The notes beneath the pieces are model-generated. The model made no database searches and had not been told where the DNA came from. It saw nothing but the letters and a program-made list of their open reading frames with translations. Source: Streptomyces sp. SPB162 (GTDB taxonomy: Bacteria > Actinomycetota > Actinomycetes > Streptomycetales > Streptomycetaceae). Taken from it: a stretch of DNA of 64,000 nt. The stretch spans positions 4,037,001 through 4,101,000 of the forward strand of contig NZ_JAQFII010000001.1 of assembly GCF_029504575.1 (NCBI RefSeq), in the 5' to 3' direction. This document shows positions 1-8,397 of this stretch, piece after piece (position 1 is the first letter of the stretch; every line of letters begins with the position of its first letter). A program made the translations under genes and the position numbers.

Positions 1-564
1 GGACGGCAGCCCGGCCTGCTGGTCCTCACGGGACAGCACGTTCACCAGTTGGAGCCGGTCGGGGTAGCGGTCCTTGAGGTCGGCGATCTCCTCCAGGAAC
101 ATCGTCGACGCGGCGCTCCGGTCGCTGCGCACCAGGCAGAAACGGGCCGCGGGCTCCCGCCCGAGGACGGTGGCGATGTGGGAGAGCACCGGGGTGATGC
201 CGCTGCCGCCGACCACGGCCGCGAAGTAGCCCGGGCGCGGGTCGAGGACGAAGCGGCCCGTCGGCGGCATGACGTCCACCAGGTCGCCCACCGCCAGCTC
301 CTTGTGGGCGAACACCGAGAACTCGCCGCCCTCGACCAGCCGCACGCCGACCCGCAGGCTCTCCGGGCCCTCGGGGCCGGGAGCCGGGTCGCAGACCGAG
401 TACGTCCGGCGGATCTCGGAGCCGTCCACGAACCGGCGCACCGCGAGGTGCTGGCCCGCCGCGAAGCGGTACGTCTCACGCAGGGGGGCGGGCACGTCGA
501 ACGTCACGGTCACCGAATCGTCCGTGAGCCGCTCGATCCCGGTGACCCGGAGCGGATGGAACAT
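1..564 (-). CDS. paaE: Phenylacetyl-CoA epoxidase reductase PaaE (partial, C-terminus off the window)
   Basis: Reductase that passes electrons from NAD(P)H through FAD and a 2Fe-2S centre to the PaaABC oxygenase, the ring-activating step of aerobic phenylacetate degradation. The visible 188 residues hold the FAD-binding barrel with RRTYS near residues 52-56 and the nucleotide-binding start GGSGITP near 119-125. The plant-type ferredoxin domain expected at the C-terminus lies beyond base 1. The ATG at 564 follows the paaD stop directly with no gap, so the gene is the distal member of the paaABCDE operon. The motif order fits PaaE rather than a stand-alone ferredoxin reductase, and the operon context settles it. 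Confidence 0.93.
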   Translation of the reverse strand, partial: MFHPLRVTGIERLTDDSVTVTFDVPAPLRETYRFAAGQHLAVRRFVDGSEIRRTYSVCDPAPGPEGPESLRVGVRLVEGGEFSVFAHKELAVGDLVDVMPPTGRFVLDPRPGYFAAVVGGSGITPVLSHIATVLGREPAARFCLVRSDRSAASTMFLEEIADLKDRYPDRLQLVNVLSREDQQAGLPS

Positions 565-1137
565 TCACAACTCCTTGAAGTGGTCGAACGGTTCGCGGCA
601 GCTCTCGCAACGGCGCAGGGACTTGCACGCGGTGGAGGAGAACCGGCTCAGCACGGTGGTGTCCACCGAGCCGCAGTGCGGGCAGCGCACCGACAGGGCG
701 ACCGGGACCGGGCCACCGCCGCCGAGCGGGCGCGGGGGCGCTATGCCGTGCTCGGCGAGCTTGCGGCGCCCCTCGGCGCTGATCGCGTCGGTCGACCAGG
801 CCGGCGCCAGCACCGTATGGACGGACACCTCGGTCATCCCGCGGTCGCGCAGGACCTGGGTGATGTCGGTGACCATCGTGTCGATGGCCGGACAGCCGGT
901 GTAGGTCGGCGTCAGCCGCACCTCGACCCGGCCGGGGCCGAGCAGCCGCACACCGCGCAGCACACCCAGCTCGGCGAGCGAGAGCACCGGCAGCTCGGGG
1001 TCGGGAACCGAGCCCGCGAGCCGCAGCAGCTCCTCCTCCAGCACGCCCTCCGGCGTGACCGCGGACGCCTCGTCCGCCGTCTCCTCGGTCCCGGCGCCGG
1101 CCCCAGCGGCGCCGGCCACCACGCCGCGGGTCACCAT
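565..1137 (-). CDS. paaD: Phenylacetate degradation protein PaaD (DUF59/MIP18-like)
   Basis: PaaD is a MIP18/DUF59-type protein thought to help assemble or load the metal or Fe-S centre of the phenylacetyl-CoA epoxidase. The 190-residue protein has the DUF59 core with TYTGCPAID, then a C-terminal zinc-ribbon-like tail with CPHC and CESC pairs, as is usual for PaaD. The ATG at 1137 or the GTG just after it (1134, giving a GTGA overlap with the paaC stop) could both start it; the ATG is listed. A loose Ala/Gly-rich N-terminus of about 25 residues precedes the domain. It lies between paaC and paaE, translationally coupled to paaC. Confidence 0.92.
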   Translation of the reverse strand: MVTRGVVAGAAGAGAGTEETADEASAVTPEGVLEEELLRLAGSVPDPELPVLSLAELGVLRGVRLLGPGRVEVRLTPTYTGCPAIDTMVTDITQVLRDRGMTEVSVHTVLAPAWSTDAISAEGRRKLAEHGIAPPRPLGGGGPVPVALSVRCPHCGSVDTTVLSRFSSTACKSLRRCESCREPFDHFKEL

Positions 1138-1847
1138 GTCGCACCCGGGTGGGCACGGTGCAGGTGCTGCATTTCGGCGAGCATCCGGCCGAACGCCTCG
1201 GTGTGTATGCCCTGCCGGCCGGCGCCCGCCGACCAGGCCGTCACGTCGGGGCCCTCCGGCATCGTCAGCGTGGCCTGACGGACGACGGCCGAGACCCGCT
1301 CCAGCCAGGGCTCGCGCAGCGCGCCGAGGTCGGTGTCCAGGCCCTCCACGGGCTGGAACAGTTCGCCGGTGTACCGCCACAGGGCGTCCAGACCCTGCTG
1401 CATCCGCGCGTGGCTCTCGGCGGTGCCGTCGCCGAGCCGCAGCGTCCACTGCCGGGCGTGGTCGTGGTGGTAGGCGACTTCCTTCACCGCCTTCGCGGCC
1501 AGCGGCGCCAGCTCGCTGTCGCCCCGGGCCAGCTCCGTGTAGAGCAGTTCCTGGTACGTCGAGAAGTACAGCTGGCGGGCGATGGTGTGGGCGAAGTCGC
1601 CGTTCGGCTGCTCGACCAGCTGGACGTTGCGGAAGTCGCGTTCCTCCCGGCCGAAGGCCAGCTCGTCCTCGTCGCCGACGAGGGAGAGCAGCACCCGGGC
1701 CTGGCCCAGCAGGTCCAGCGCGATGTTGGCGAGCGCGACGTCCTCTTCGAGGACCGGCGCGTGCCCGGCCCACTCCCCCAGCCGCTGGGCGAGCACCAGG
1801 GCGTCGTCACCGAGGGGCAGCGCCGTGCCGACGAGTACCGGGTTCAC
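1131..1847 (-). CDS. paaC: Phenylacetyl-CoA epoxidase structural subunit PaaC
   Basis: Ferritin-like helical subunit that pairs with PaaA in the (PaaAC)2 core of the multicomponent epoxidase; it is a scaffold and lacks the diiron ligands. The 238-residue length and sequence such as LANIALDLLGQARVLL and HHDHARQW are typical. The GTG at 1847 overlaps the paaB stop as GTGA, and a longer reading frame upstream has no conserved sequence, so this start is preferred. It is transcribed as one unit with paaA, paaB, paaD and paaE. Function is from family knowledge; the order of the genes supports it strongly. Confidence 0.94.
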   Translation of the reverse strand: MNPVLVGTALPLGDDALVLAQRLGEWAGHAPVLEEDVALANIALDLLGQARVLLSLVGDEDELAFGREERDFRNVQLVEQPNGDFAHTIARQLYFSTYQELLYTELARGDSELAPLAAKAVKEVAYHHDHARQWTLRLGDGTAESHARMQQGLDALWRYTGELFQPVEGLDTDLGALREPWLERVSAVVRQATLTMPEGPDVTAWSAGAGRQGIHTEAFGRMLAEMQHLHRAHPGATW

Positions 1848-2131
1848 AGGTGCCGCACCCCTTCCGGGATCTTGTAGAACGTCGGGTGCCGGTAGGGCTT
1901 GTCCCCGGCCGGCTCGAAGAACGAGTCCTTCTCGTCCGGCGACGAGGCGGTGATCTGCGTGGACGGCACCACCCAGATCGACACGCCTTCCGCCCGCCGG
2001 GTGTAGAGGTCGCGTGCGTTGCGCAGCGCCATCTCCGCGTCGGGCGCGTGGAGGCTGCCCGCGTGGCTGTGGCTGAGTCCGCGCCGGCTGCGGACGAAGA
2101 CCTCCCACAGCGGCCAGTCAGTGGCGGTCAT
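1844..2131 (-). CDS. paaB: Phenylacetyl-CoA epoxidase subunit PaaB
   Basis: Small bridging subunit of the phenylacetyl-CoA 1,2-epoxidase complex that links PaaAC dimers and docks the reductase. The 95-residue protein starts WPLWEVFVRSRRGL, the usual PaaB opening, and keeps the HAPDAEMALRNARDLYTRR segment. The ATG at 2131 overlaps the paaA stop as ATGA. Its length equals the family norm. It is second in the five-gene minus-strand operon, and no separate promoter is visible before it. Confidence 0.95.
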   Translation of the reverse strand: MTATDWPLWEVFVRSRRGLSHSHAGSLHAPDAEMALRNARDLYTRRAEGVSIWVVPSTQITASSPDEKDSFFEPAGDKPYRHPTFYKIPEGVRHL

Positions 2132-3105
2132 CAGCGCACCTCTCCGTGCTCGGTTCCCTGCTTGGCCGCGTATGCCGTGGCCGCTTCCCTGACCCAGGCG
2201 CCCTGCTCGTGGGCGGTGCGGCGCTGGGTTATGCGCTGTTCGTTGCACGGCCCGTTGCCGCGCAGCACCTCGTGGAACTCGGTCCAGTCGATCTCCCCGA
2301 AGTCATGGGCGCCCCGCTCCTCGTTCCACCGCAGCGCGGGGTCTGGGAGGGTGAGCCCGAGGACCTCGGCCTGCGGGACGCATATGTCGACGAAGCGCTG
2401 CCGCAGCTCGTCGTTGGAATGCCGCTTGATCTTCCAGGCCATGGACTGCTCGGAGTGCCCCGATTCGGTGTCCGGCGGGCCGAACATCATCAGCGACGGC
2501 CACCACCAGCGGTTCACCGCGTCCTGCGCCATGGCGTGCTGCGCTTCGGTGCCCTGGCTGAGCGCCAGCAGCAGCTCGTACCCCTGCCGCTGGTGGAAGG
2601 ACTCCTCCTTGCAGATCCGCACCATGGCCCGGGCGTAGGGCCCGTACGAGCAGCGGCACAGCGGCACCTGGTTGGTGATCGCGGCGCCGTCCACCAGCCA
2701 GCCGACCGCTCCGACATCGGCCCAGGTCAAGGTGGGGTAATTGAAGATCGACGAGTATCGCTGGCGGCCGGCGTGCAGCTTGTCGAGCAGCTCGTCACGG
2801 CTGACGCCGAGGGTTTCCGCGGCGCTGTACAGGTACAGCCCGTGTCCGGCCTCGTCCTGCACCTTGGCCATCAGGATCGCCTTGCGGCGCAGCGAGGGGG
2901 CTCGGCTTATCCAGTTGGCCTCGGGCTGCATACCGATGATCTCGGAATGCGCGTGCTGGGCCATTTGGCGGATAAGCGTCGCGCGGTACGCGTCGGGCAT
3001 CCAGTCGCGCGGCTCGATCCGGGAGTCTTCGGCGAGTGCCGACTCGAAAGCGGCGAGGAGACCGGCGTGCGGTGCCGCCTCCTCGACCGTGGCTGCCGTG
3101 GTCAT
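2131..3105 (-). CDS. paaA: Phenylacetyl-CoA epoxidase catalytic subunit PaaA
   Basis: Diiron oxygenase subunit that epoxidises the aromatic ring of phenylacetyl-CoA. At 324 residues it has the family length. The ferritin-like metal-binding helices are visible as QDEAGHG and EESFHQRQGYE, and the C-terminal part WTEFHEVLRGNGPCNEQR is characteristic. The ATG at 3105 is preceded by AGGGGGCACAC, an acceptable ribosome site. A TetR-type operator lies 36 to 55 bases upstream (3141-3160), so repression by the paaR product encoded at 9925-10533 is likely. This is the first gene of the operon. Confidence 0.96.
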   Translation of the reverse strand: MTTAATVEEAAPHAGLLAAFESALAEDSRIEPRDWMPDAYRATLIRQMAQHAHSEIIGMQPEANWISRAPSLRRKAILMAKVQDEAGHGLYLYSAAETLGVSRDELLDKLHAGRQRYSSIFNYPTLTWADVGAVGWLVDGAAITNQVPLCRCSYGPYARAMVRICKEESFHQRQGYELLLALSQGTEAQHAMAQDAVNRWWWPSLMMFGPPDTESGHSEQSMAWKIKRHSNDELRQRFVDICVPQAEVLGLTLPDPALRWNEERGAHDFGEIDWTEFHEVLRGNGPCNEQRITQRRTAHEQGAWVREAATAYAAKQGTEHGEVR

Positions 3106-3140
3106 GTGTGCCCCCTACGTTGTCCCGCTCCGGCTCAACC

Positions 3141-3160
3141 GACCGACCGATCGTTCGGTT
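3141..3160. promoter_or_regulatory. Putative PaaR (TetR) operator before paaA
   Basis: The sequence GACCGACCGATCGTTCGGTT contains the core ACCGA-N4-TCGGT. Its 15-mer ACCGATCGTTCGGTT recurs with one or two changes at 8328-8347 (between paaN and paaH) and 11996-12010 (before bkdA1). The site sits in the paaA promoter region. Binding by the nearby TetR protein is inferred from position and repetition. Confidence 0.7.
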
Positions 3161-3295
3161 CAATGGTCGGCTGAGCGCCCTGGGGTGTCAAGGCCACTCT
3201 CGGCGGCTGTGGATAACCCAGTACGGTCACCGATGTCGCGAGGGCATGAGTAGCGTTCCGTGCGGAAGCGGAGCGCCGTGAGGAACGGGGAGACC

Positions 3296-4123
3296 ATGGA
3301 GCCACCTGAAAGGCCGGAACCGGAAACGGGACCGGACGCGGGTCCGGGCGACGCCGCCCGTCCACCGGTGGGGGCCCCGGGCGGCGCGGGAGCCGGACAC
3401 GGTCCCCCGTCCTGGGCGGCCGCCGAGGACGGGACGGAGACAGGCGCGGACGCGGACGAGGTGTCCGGAGAGCCGGAGTCCGCCGAGACGTGGCAGCTGC
3501 CGTCCCTGTCCACCGGATCCTGGGTCGTGGTCTCACTCGCCGTCGCGGCGGTCGCGGTCGGCGTCGTCTTCCACCTCGCGATGGTGTTCCTGCACGTCGC
3601 GCCGTCGAACACGGCCAGCAAGGAGTACCGGTCGACGGTCGACACCTACGTCTACCCCGAGTTCGAGCAGAACTGGAAGCTCTTCGCGCCCGACCCGCTC
3701 CAGCAGAACATCCACGTGCAGGCCCGCGCCCAGGTACGCGGCCCGGACGGACGGCTGGAGACGACCGAATGGGTCGACCTCACCGCGATCGACCTGACCG
3801 GCATCCAGCACACCGTCGCCCCCAGCCACACACGGCAGAACGAGCTGCGCCGCGCCTGGAGCTTCTACACCTCCGCGCACGGCGACAACAACACACCCAG
3901 CGGAGTGCGCGGCCACCTCAGCCAGGAGTACGTGCAGCGGATCGTGGAGAGCCGCTTCGGCCCGAAGCTGAACGGCGGCGACGTTGTCCGCGTGCAGGCG
4001 CGCTCCGCGACCACATCGGTCGCCCCGCCCGCGTGGAGCGACGCGAAGCCCAGCACCGGGACGCAGTACCAGGAGACGCTCTGGTGGCCGGTGGCCACCC
4101 CCGGACAGGAGAACGCCTCGTGA
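3296..4123 (+). CDS. DUF5819 family single-pass membrane protein
   Basis: A 275-residue protein of the DUF5819 type, function unknown. The first 70 residues are Pro/Gly/Glu-rich and disordered, followed by one membrane helix at about residues 75-100 and an extracellular domain starting near SNTASKEYRSTVDTYVYPEF. The ATG at 3296 has AGGAACGGGG upstream; a longer start at 3260 is less likely. It overlaps the next gene as GTGA, so the two are translated together. The pairing of a one-helix protein with an HTTM protein resembles the Bacillus SdpA/SdpB pair that matures the SDP peptide toxin, but no toxin precursor is seen here and the link is inference. Confidence 0.8.
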   Translation: MEPPERPEPETGPDAGPGDAARPPVGAPGGAGAGHGPPSWAAAEDGTETGADADEVSGEPESAETWQLPSLSTGSWVVVSLAVAAVAVGVVFHLAMVFLHVAPSNTASKEYRSTVDTYVYPEFEQNWKLFAPDPLQQNIHVQARAQVRGPDGRLETTEWVDLTAIDLTGIQHTVAPSHTRQNELRRAWSFYTSAHGDNNTPSGVRGHLSQEYVQRIVESRFGPKLNGGDVVRVQARSATTSVAPPAWSDAKPSTGTQYQETLWWPVATPGQENAS

Positions 4124-5466
4124 GCGCTCGCAAGGATCTGCCGCCGTCCCCCTTCGCGGGGCTCGGAAGCGCGCTCGACAGCGGGCTGACCCGTGGTCTG
4201 GCCCGGGTCACCACCAGCGCGGTAGGGCCGTACCAGAGCGCCGTCGTCCGGATCGGCTTCTCCCTGACCTGGCTGCTCTTCCTGCTGCGCGAATGGCCGC
4301 ACCGGGCCGAGCTGTACGGTCCCGACGGCGTGTGGACGTGGGGCATGGCCCAGCGGCTGATGGCCGACACCGAGACGGGCACCCCGTTCAGCGTGCTGAT
4401 GTGGACCGACAGCCAGCTCTGGTTCGAGTTCGTCTACGCGGTCTCGATCATCGCGAGCCTGCTGCTGCTCCTCGGCTGGCGGACCCGCACGTCCTCGCTG
4501 CTGTTCATGGTCGGTGTGCTGTCGCTGCAGAACCGCAGCATCTTCATGGGCGACGGCGGCGACAACGTCATCCACCTGATGGCGATCTACCTGGTGCTGA
4601 CCCGTTGCGGCCAGGTCTGGTCCTTCGACAAGCGGCGCGCCGATCGGATCGCGACCCCGGGCCGGCCCGCGACCGGGGACCGGGACCTGCCCGGCGTGGT
4701 CCTGTGGTCGGTGGCCGGCGCCGTGCTCGTCCTCGTCACGCTGCTGGGGAAGCTCGACCTGCTCTGGGGGTCGATCTTCTGGGGTTTCTGGCTGGCGCAG
4801 GCGGCCTGGTGGGCGGCGCGGCGCCACGCTCCCGGCGAGCCCCGCAAGGTGCTGGACATCCTCGCCAACCTCGTCCACAACGGCGGCATGCTCGTGATCG
4901 TCGTCGAGGTCTGCCTGATCTACGCGACGGCCGGCTGGTACAAGATCCAGGGATCCCGCTGGCAGGACGGCACCGCGCTGTACTACCCGCTGCACCTGGA
5001 CGACTTCACCCCTTGGCCCGCACTCTCGCACGCCCTCGCCGGTGCCGGCCTCATCGTCATGGCGATCACCTACGGCACGGTGATCGTGCAGGTCGCCTTC
5101 CCCTTCACGCTCTTCAACCGCCGGGTGAAGAACGTGCTGCTCATCGCGATGATCATCGAGCACGCGTCGATCGCGATCGTGCTCGGCCTGCCGTTCTTCT
5201 CCCTCGCGATGATCGCCGCCGACGCCGTCTTCCTGCCGACGAACTTCCTGCGCTGGGCGGGCAGCCGGATCGCCGGCCTCGTGCCGGGCGGTGCGGGCGG
5301 CCAGGCCGGTCCCCGTTCCGGCGACCCGCGTGACCAGGACCGGGATCAGGACGAGAGCCAGAACACGGACCGGGTACGGGAGCTGGGTACGACGATCGGG
5401 CGGCCCGCCACCGAGCCGCAACTGGCCCAGGGCGAACCCGGAGCGGGAGACGGCTCGCGCGTCTGA
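4120..5466 (+). CDS. HTTM-domain integral membrane protein
   Basis: A 448-residue polytopic protein of the HTTM family (the membrane domain shared with vitamin K-dependent gamma-carboxylase and SdpB). Helices are visible around IGFSLTWLLFLL, FVYAVSIIASLLLLL, GVVLWSVAGAVLVLVTLLG, VIVVEVCLIYATAGWYKIQG and LIAMIIEHASIAIVLG. The family segment YATAGWYKIQGSRWQDGTALYY is clear. The GTG at 4120 overlaps the DUF5819 stop. The last 70 residues are charged and repetitive (RDPRDQDRDQDESQ type) and probably cytoplasmic. Its biochemical role is unknown; enzymatic modification of a partner peptide is possible by family analogy only. Confidence 0.85.
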   Translation: MSARKDLPPSPFAGLGSALDSGLTRGLARVTTSAVGPYQSAVVRIGFSLTWLLFLLREWPHRAELYGPDGVWTWGMAQRLMADTETGTPFSVLMWTDSQLWFEFVYAVSIIASLLLLLGWRTRTSSLLFMVGVLSLQNRSIFMGDGGDNVIHLMAIYLVLTRCGQVWSFDKRRADRIATPGRPATGDRDLPGVVLWSVAGAVLVLVTLLGKLDLLWGSIFWGFWLAQAAWWAARRHAPGEPRKVLDILANLVHNGGMLVIVVEVCLIYATAGWYKIQGSRWQDGTALYYPLHLDDFTPWPALSHALAGAGLIVMAITYGTVIVQVAFPFTLFNRRVKNVLLIAMIIEHASIAIVLGLPFFSLAMIAADAVFLPTNFLRWAGSRIAGLVPGGAGGQAGPRSGDPRDQDRDQDESQNTDRVRELGTTIGRPATEPQLAQGEPGAGDGSRV

Positions 5467-5480
5467 AGCAGTCCGTGTCC

Positions 5481-5681
5481 AGGCCGTGTCTGACACATCC
5501 CGCCTGGCCCGGGACGCCTGGCACGCGCGCTCTCCCCCAGCTACCGCTGGGAGGGGCCCCAGTTGTCGGGCCCGCCCCGGTACGTCCAGTACAGGGGCGA
5601 CCCTCCGCCGTGCGATCGCACGCACCAGACGCCCCGGGCCCCGCCCTCCGGGCGGACGCCGGTATGTGTCAGACACGGCCT
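5481..5681. mobile_element. MITE-like element, 201 bp with perfect 18-bp terminal inverted repeats
   Basis: AGGCCGTGTCTGACACAT at 5481-5498 is exactly the reverse complement of 5664-5681. The interior has no gene but holds a hairpin around CCCCAGCTACCGCTGGGAGG, a kind of sequence often seen in Streptomyces IS-derived repeats. The right end runs into CTAG and overlaps the stop codon of the RNA methyltransferase. A parent IS (possibly IS5-like) is suspected from the ends; no clear target duplication was found. Confidence 0.6.
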
Positions 5682-6453
5682 AGAGGAGTCCGGTGCCGGG
5701 CGCGGGCAGCCAGTGGTAGAGCGCCATCGCCACCGTGGTGGCCAGGTTGAAGCTGGAGACGTGCGGGCGCATGGGCACTGCGATCAGTTCGGTCGCCCGC
5801 CCGCGCAGCTCCGGCGAGATGCCGTGCCGCTCCGAGCCGAACGCGAGCAGCGCGTCGTCCGGGATCACCGTGGACCGGATGTCCTCCCCCTCCGGATCCA
5901 GGACGTAGAGCGGCCCGGGCGGCAGGTCGGCGAGGTCCAGCCGCTCGACCGCGGTGGCGAAGTGCAGACCCGCGCTCGCGCGCACCACGTTCGGGTGCCA
6001 GGGGTCGATGTCTCCGGTGGTGACCACACCGGTCGCACCGAATCCGGCGGCGAGCCTGATCACCGCCCCGATGTTGCCGAGGTTCCGGGGGTTGTCCAGG
6101 ATGACGACGGGTGAGCGCCGGGGCGCGGCGTTCAGGGCGTCGAGGTGGGAGCCGGCGCTGGGCCTGACGGCGAGCGCGGCCACACCCGTCGGGTGGATGC
6201 GCGGCAGCAGCTCCCGCAGCACCTGCCCGGGAACCTCGACGAGGAGCCCGCGGAGCCGCTCGGTCAGATCGTCCGCGAGCTCCTCGGCGAGCGCCAGGGC
6301 GGCGCTGCGGTCACTGGTCAGCGCCAGCCGCACGTCGGCGCCGAAGCGCAGCGCGTGCTTGAGGGCATGGAAGCCGTCGAGCAGAACGGCGCCGGGAGCC
6401 GCCTCGCGCCACTGCAGTGCCGCTCGCCCGGCCTCGTCTTCCGCTTCCGTCAT
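5680..6453 (-). CDS. SpoU/TrmH-family RNA 2'-O-ribose methyltransferase
   Basis: SAM-dependent knotted (SPOUT) methyltransferase acting on rRNA or tRNA ribose. The 257-residue protein has the three SpoU motifs: DNPRNLGNIGAVIR at 120-133, FGSERHGIS at 205-213 and PMRPHVSSFNLATTVAMALY at 227-246. An N-terminal substrate-binding part precedes them. The ATG at 6453 was chosen because the longer reading frame has no conserved residues. The TAG stop lies at the edge of the 201-bp inverted-repeat element, so the C-terminus may have been altered by that insertion. The exact RNA target cannot be told from sequence. Confidence 0.9.
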   Translation of the reverse strand: MTEAEDEAGRAALQWREAAPGAVLLDGFHALKHALRFGADVRLALTSDRSAALALAEELADDLTERLRGLLVEVPGQVLRELLPRIHPTGVAALAVRPSAGSHLDALNAAPRRSPVVILDNPRNLGNIGAVIRLAAGFGATGVVTTGDIDPWHPNVVRASAGLHFATAVERLDLADLPPGPLYVLDPEGEDIRSTVIPDDALLAFGSERHGISPELRGRATELIAVPMRPHVSSFNLATTVAMALYHWLPAPGTGLL

Positions 6454-6530
6454 GGCCTCAGCGTACGGCGCCGGAAGGGCCGCCCCACCAGGGCGCTGAG
6501 CCGGCCTGGACCATGCTGAGCGGGCGGGGT

Positions 6531-6569
6531 AGCCCCGTCCGGAGTGACAGGGCAACTCGGGACGGGGCT
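6531..6569. terminator. Stem-loop downstream of paaN
   Basis: AGCCCCGTCC at 6531-6540 pairs perfectly with 6560-6569 across a 19-base loop. It lies 30 bases past the paaN stop and before the upstream side of the RNA methyltransferase gene. Likely intrinsic terminator; there is no T-tract, as is common in Streptomyces. Confidence 0.5.
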
Positions 6570-6598
6570 GGACTGGGGCCGACGCGGACAGACCCGCG

Positions 6599-8276
6599 CT
6601 ACACGGGCCTGCGCACCTCGATGACGCGGAAGCGGCCGGCCACGAACGCCCCGTCGCACAGCGCGGCGTTGGCCGCCGGGTTGCCACCGGAACCATGGAA
6701 GTCGGAGAAGGCCGACGTCTGGTTGACGTACACCCCGCCGGTCAGGTTCAAGGAGAGCTGGGCGCACTCCTCCCAGCACGCCTCCTCCAGCAGCCGCTCC
6801 ACCTCGGCAGAGGTGGTGTAACCGCCGACCGTCATGGCGCCCTTCTCCCGGACCGTACGGCGCAGCAGCTCGACCGCGTCGGCCGTGGAGTCGACGGCGA
6901 CGGCGAACGACACCGGTCCGAAGCACTCCGTCAGATACGCGGCCTGGGCGTCGGGCTTGGCCCCGTCCAGCTTCACCAGCACCGGGGTGCGGACCGTCGC
7001 TTCCGGGAAGTCCGGGTGCGTGACGGCCCGGGAGGCGAGGGCCACCTCGCCGATCGAGGGCGCCGCCTCCAGCCGTGCCTTCACATCGGGGTTGACCAGC
7101 GCGCCCAGCAGCGCGTTGGCCCGGTTGTCGTCACCGAGCAGCCCTTCGACCGATGCGGCCAGTTCGGCCACCACCTGGTCGTACGACCGGTGGCCCGCGT
7201 CGGTGGTGATGCCGTCACGGGGGATGAGCAGGTTCTGCGGGGTGGTGCACATCTGGCCGCTGTACAGGGAGAGCGAGAAGGCCAGGTTGCCGAGCATCCC
7301 CTTGTAGTCGTCCGTCGAGTCGATGACGACGGTGTTGACGCCGGCCTTCTCGGTGTAGACCTGCGCCTGGCGGGCGTTGGTCTCCAGCCAGTCGCCGAAG
7401 GCGGTGGAGCCGGTGTAGTCGATGATGCGGATCTCGGGTCGGACGGCCAGCGTCTTGGCCAGCCCCTCGCCGGGCCGCTCGGCGGCCAACGCGACCAGGT
7501 TGGGGTCGAAGCCCGCCTCGGCCAGCACCTCGCGGGCGACCGCGACGGTCAGCGCGAGCGGCAGTACGGCACGGGGGTGCGGCTTGACCAGCACGGGGTT
7601 GCCGGTCGCCAGGGAGGCGAAGATGCCCGGGTAGCCGTTCCACGTCGGGAAGGTGTTGCAGCCGATCACCAGGGCGACACCGCGGGGGACGGTCGTGAAG
7701 GTCTTCCTCAGCCGCAGCGGGTCCCGCTTGCCCTGCGGTTTGACCCACTCGGCCGAATCCGGGGTGCGGACCTGCTCGGCGTACGCGTACGTCACGGCCT
7801 CCAGGGCCGCGGTCCTGCGCATGGGGTCCGCCGGCCTGGAACGCCATCGTGAAGGCCTGGCCCGAGGTGTGCATCACCGCGTGGGCGAACTCGTTGGTCC
7901 TGGCGTTGATCCGCGCCAGGATCTCCAGGCACACCATCGCCCGCAGCTCCGGACCGGCGTCCCGCCACGCGGGGACGCCCGCCCGCATCGCCGGCAACAG
8001 CACCTCGATGTCCGGGTGCGGGTACTCGACCCCGAGCTCGATCCCGTAGGGCGAGGTCTCGCGTCCGGACCAGTCGTCGGTGCCGGGCTGGTCGAGCGCG
8101 AAGCGCTGCCCGAGCAGCGCCTCGAACGCGTTTTTGCCCTCGGCCCCGTCTCCGTAGGCCTTCGGGTGTTCGGGGTAGGGCGACCAGAACTCGCGGGTCC
8201 TGATTGCCTCGAGTGCCTTGTCGAGAGTGCCGCGATGCCGTTCGATCAACGGGACAGCGGTGAGATCGGCGGCCAT
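6599..8276 (-). pseudogene. paaN: paaN, phenylacetate-pathway aldehyde dehydrogenase, frameshifted
   Basis: NAD(P)-dependent semialdehyde dehydrogenase of the PaaN type, oxidising the ring-opened CoA semialdehyde in phenylacetate breakdown. Reading from the ATG at 8276 gives the N-terminal part through HTSGQAFTMAFQAGGPHAQDR, then the frame breaks within about 7804-7812. The rest, from ALEAVTYAYAEQ to FRVIEVRRPV, continues in the next frame with the aldehyde-dehydrogenase segments GCNTFPTWNGYPG, DYTGSTAFGDW, SLYSGQMCTTPQN and TECFGPVSF. One extra base in a CGCGGCCC run explains it; removing it gives about 558 residues, the family length. It may be a sequencing error. An operator at 8328-8347 lies before it. 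Confidence 0.88.
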
Positions 8277-8327
8277 GGGGACCAACTCCTCGTCGAGCTG
8301 GGCTGGGTAGGGGAACACCGCTAGATT

Positions 8328-8347
8328 AACCGAATGTTCGGTCGGTT
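8328..8347. promoter_or_regulatory. Putative PaaR operator in the paaN-paaH divergent promoter
   Basis: AACCGAATGTTCGGTCGGTT; read on the minus strand it matches 17 of 20 bases of the site before paaA. The ACCGA-N4-TCGGT core is intact. It sits about 50 bases before both divergent start codons (8276 minus, 8398 plus), so one bound dimer could control both transcripts. Confidence 0.68.
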
Positions 8348-8397
8348 CAAGAGGGCGGCCGGAGCTGTGGACAACTTGGCGAGGAGCCGTCGGCATC

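Noticed and set aside
49..1278. Long plus-strand open frame opposite paaE and paaD
   Set aside because: Antisense to well-conserved paa genes; composition (Arg/Gly/Val-rich) is that of a GC-rich shadow frame.
3865..5676. 603-codon minus-strand frame over the HTTM gene
   Set aside because: Lies opposite a clear membrane protein gene; no domain, extreme Arg/Asp bias.
5471..5690. Target-site duplication around the 201-bp element
   Set aside because: Flanks GTGTCC and AGAGGA do not match; only a possible CTAG on the right side, so no duplication is claimed.
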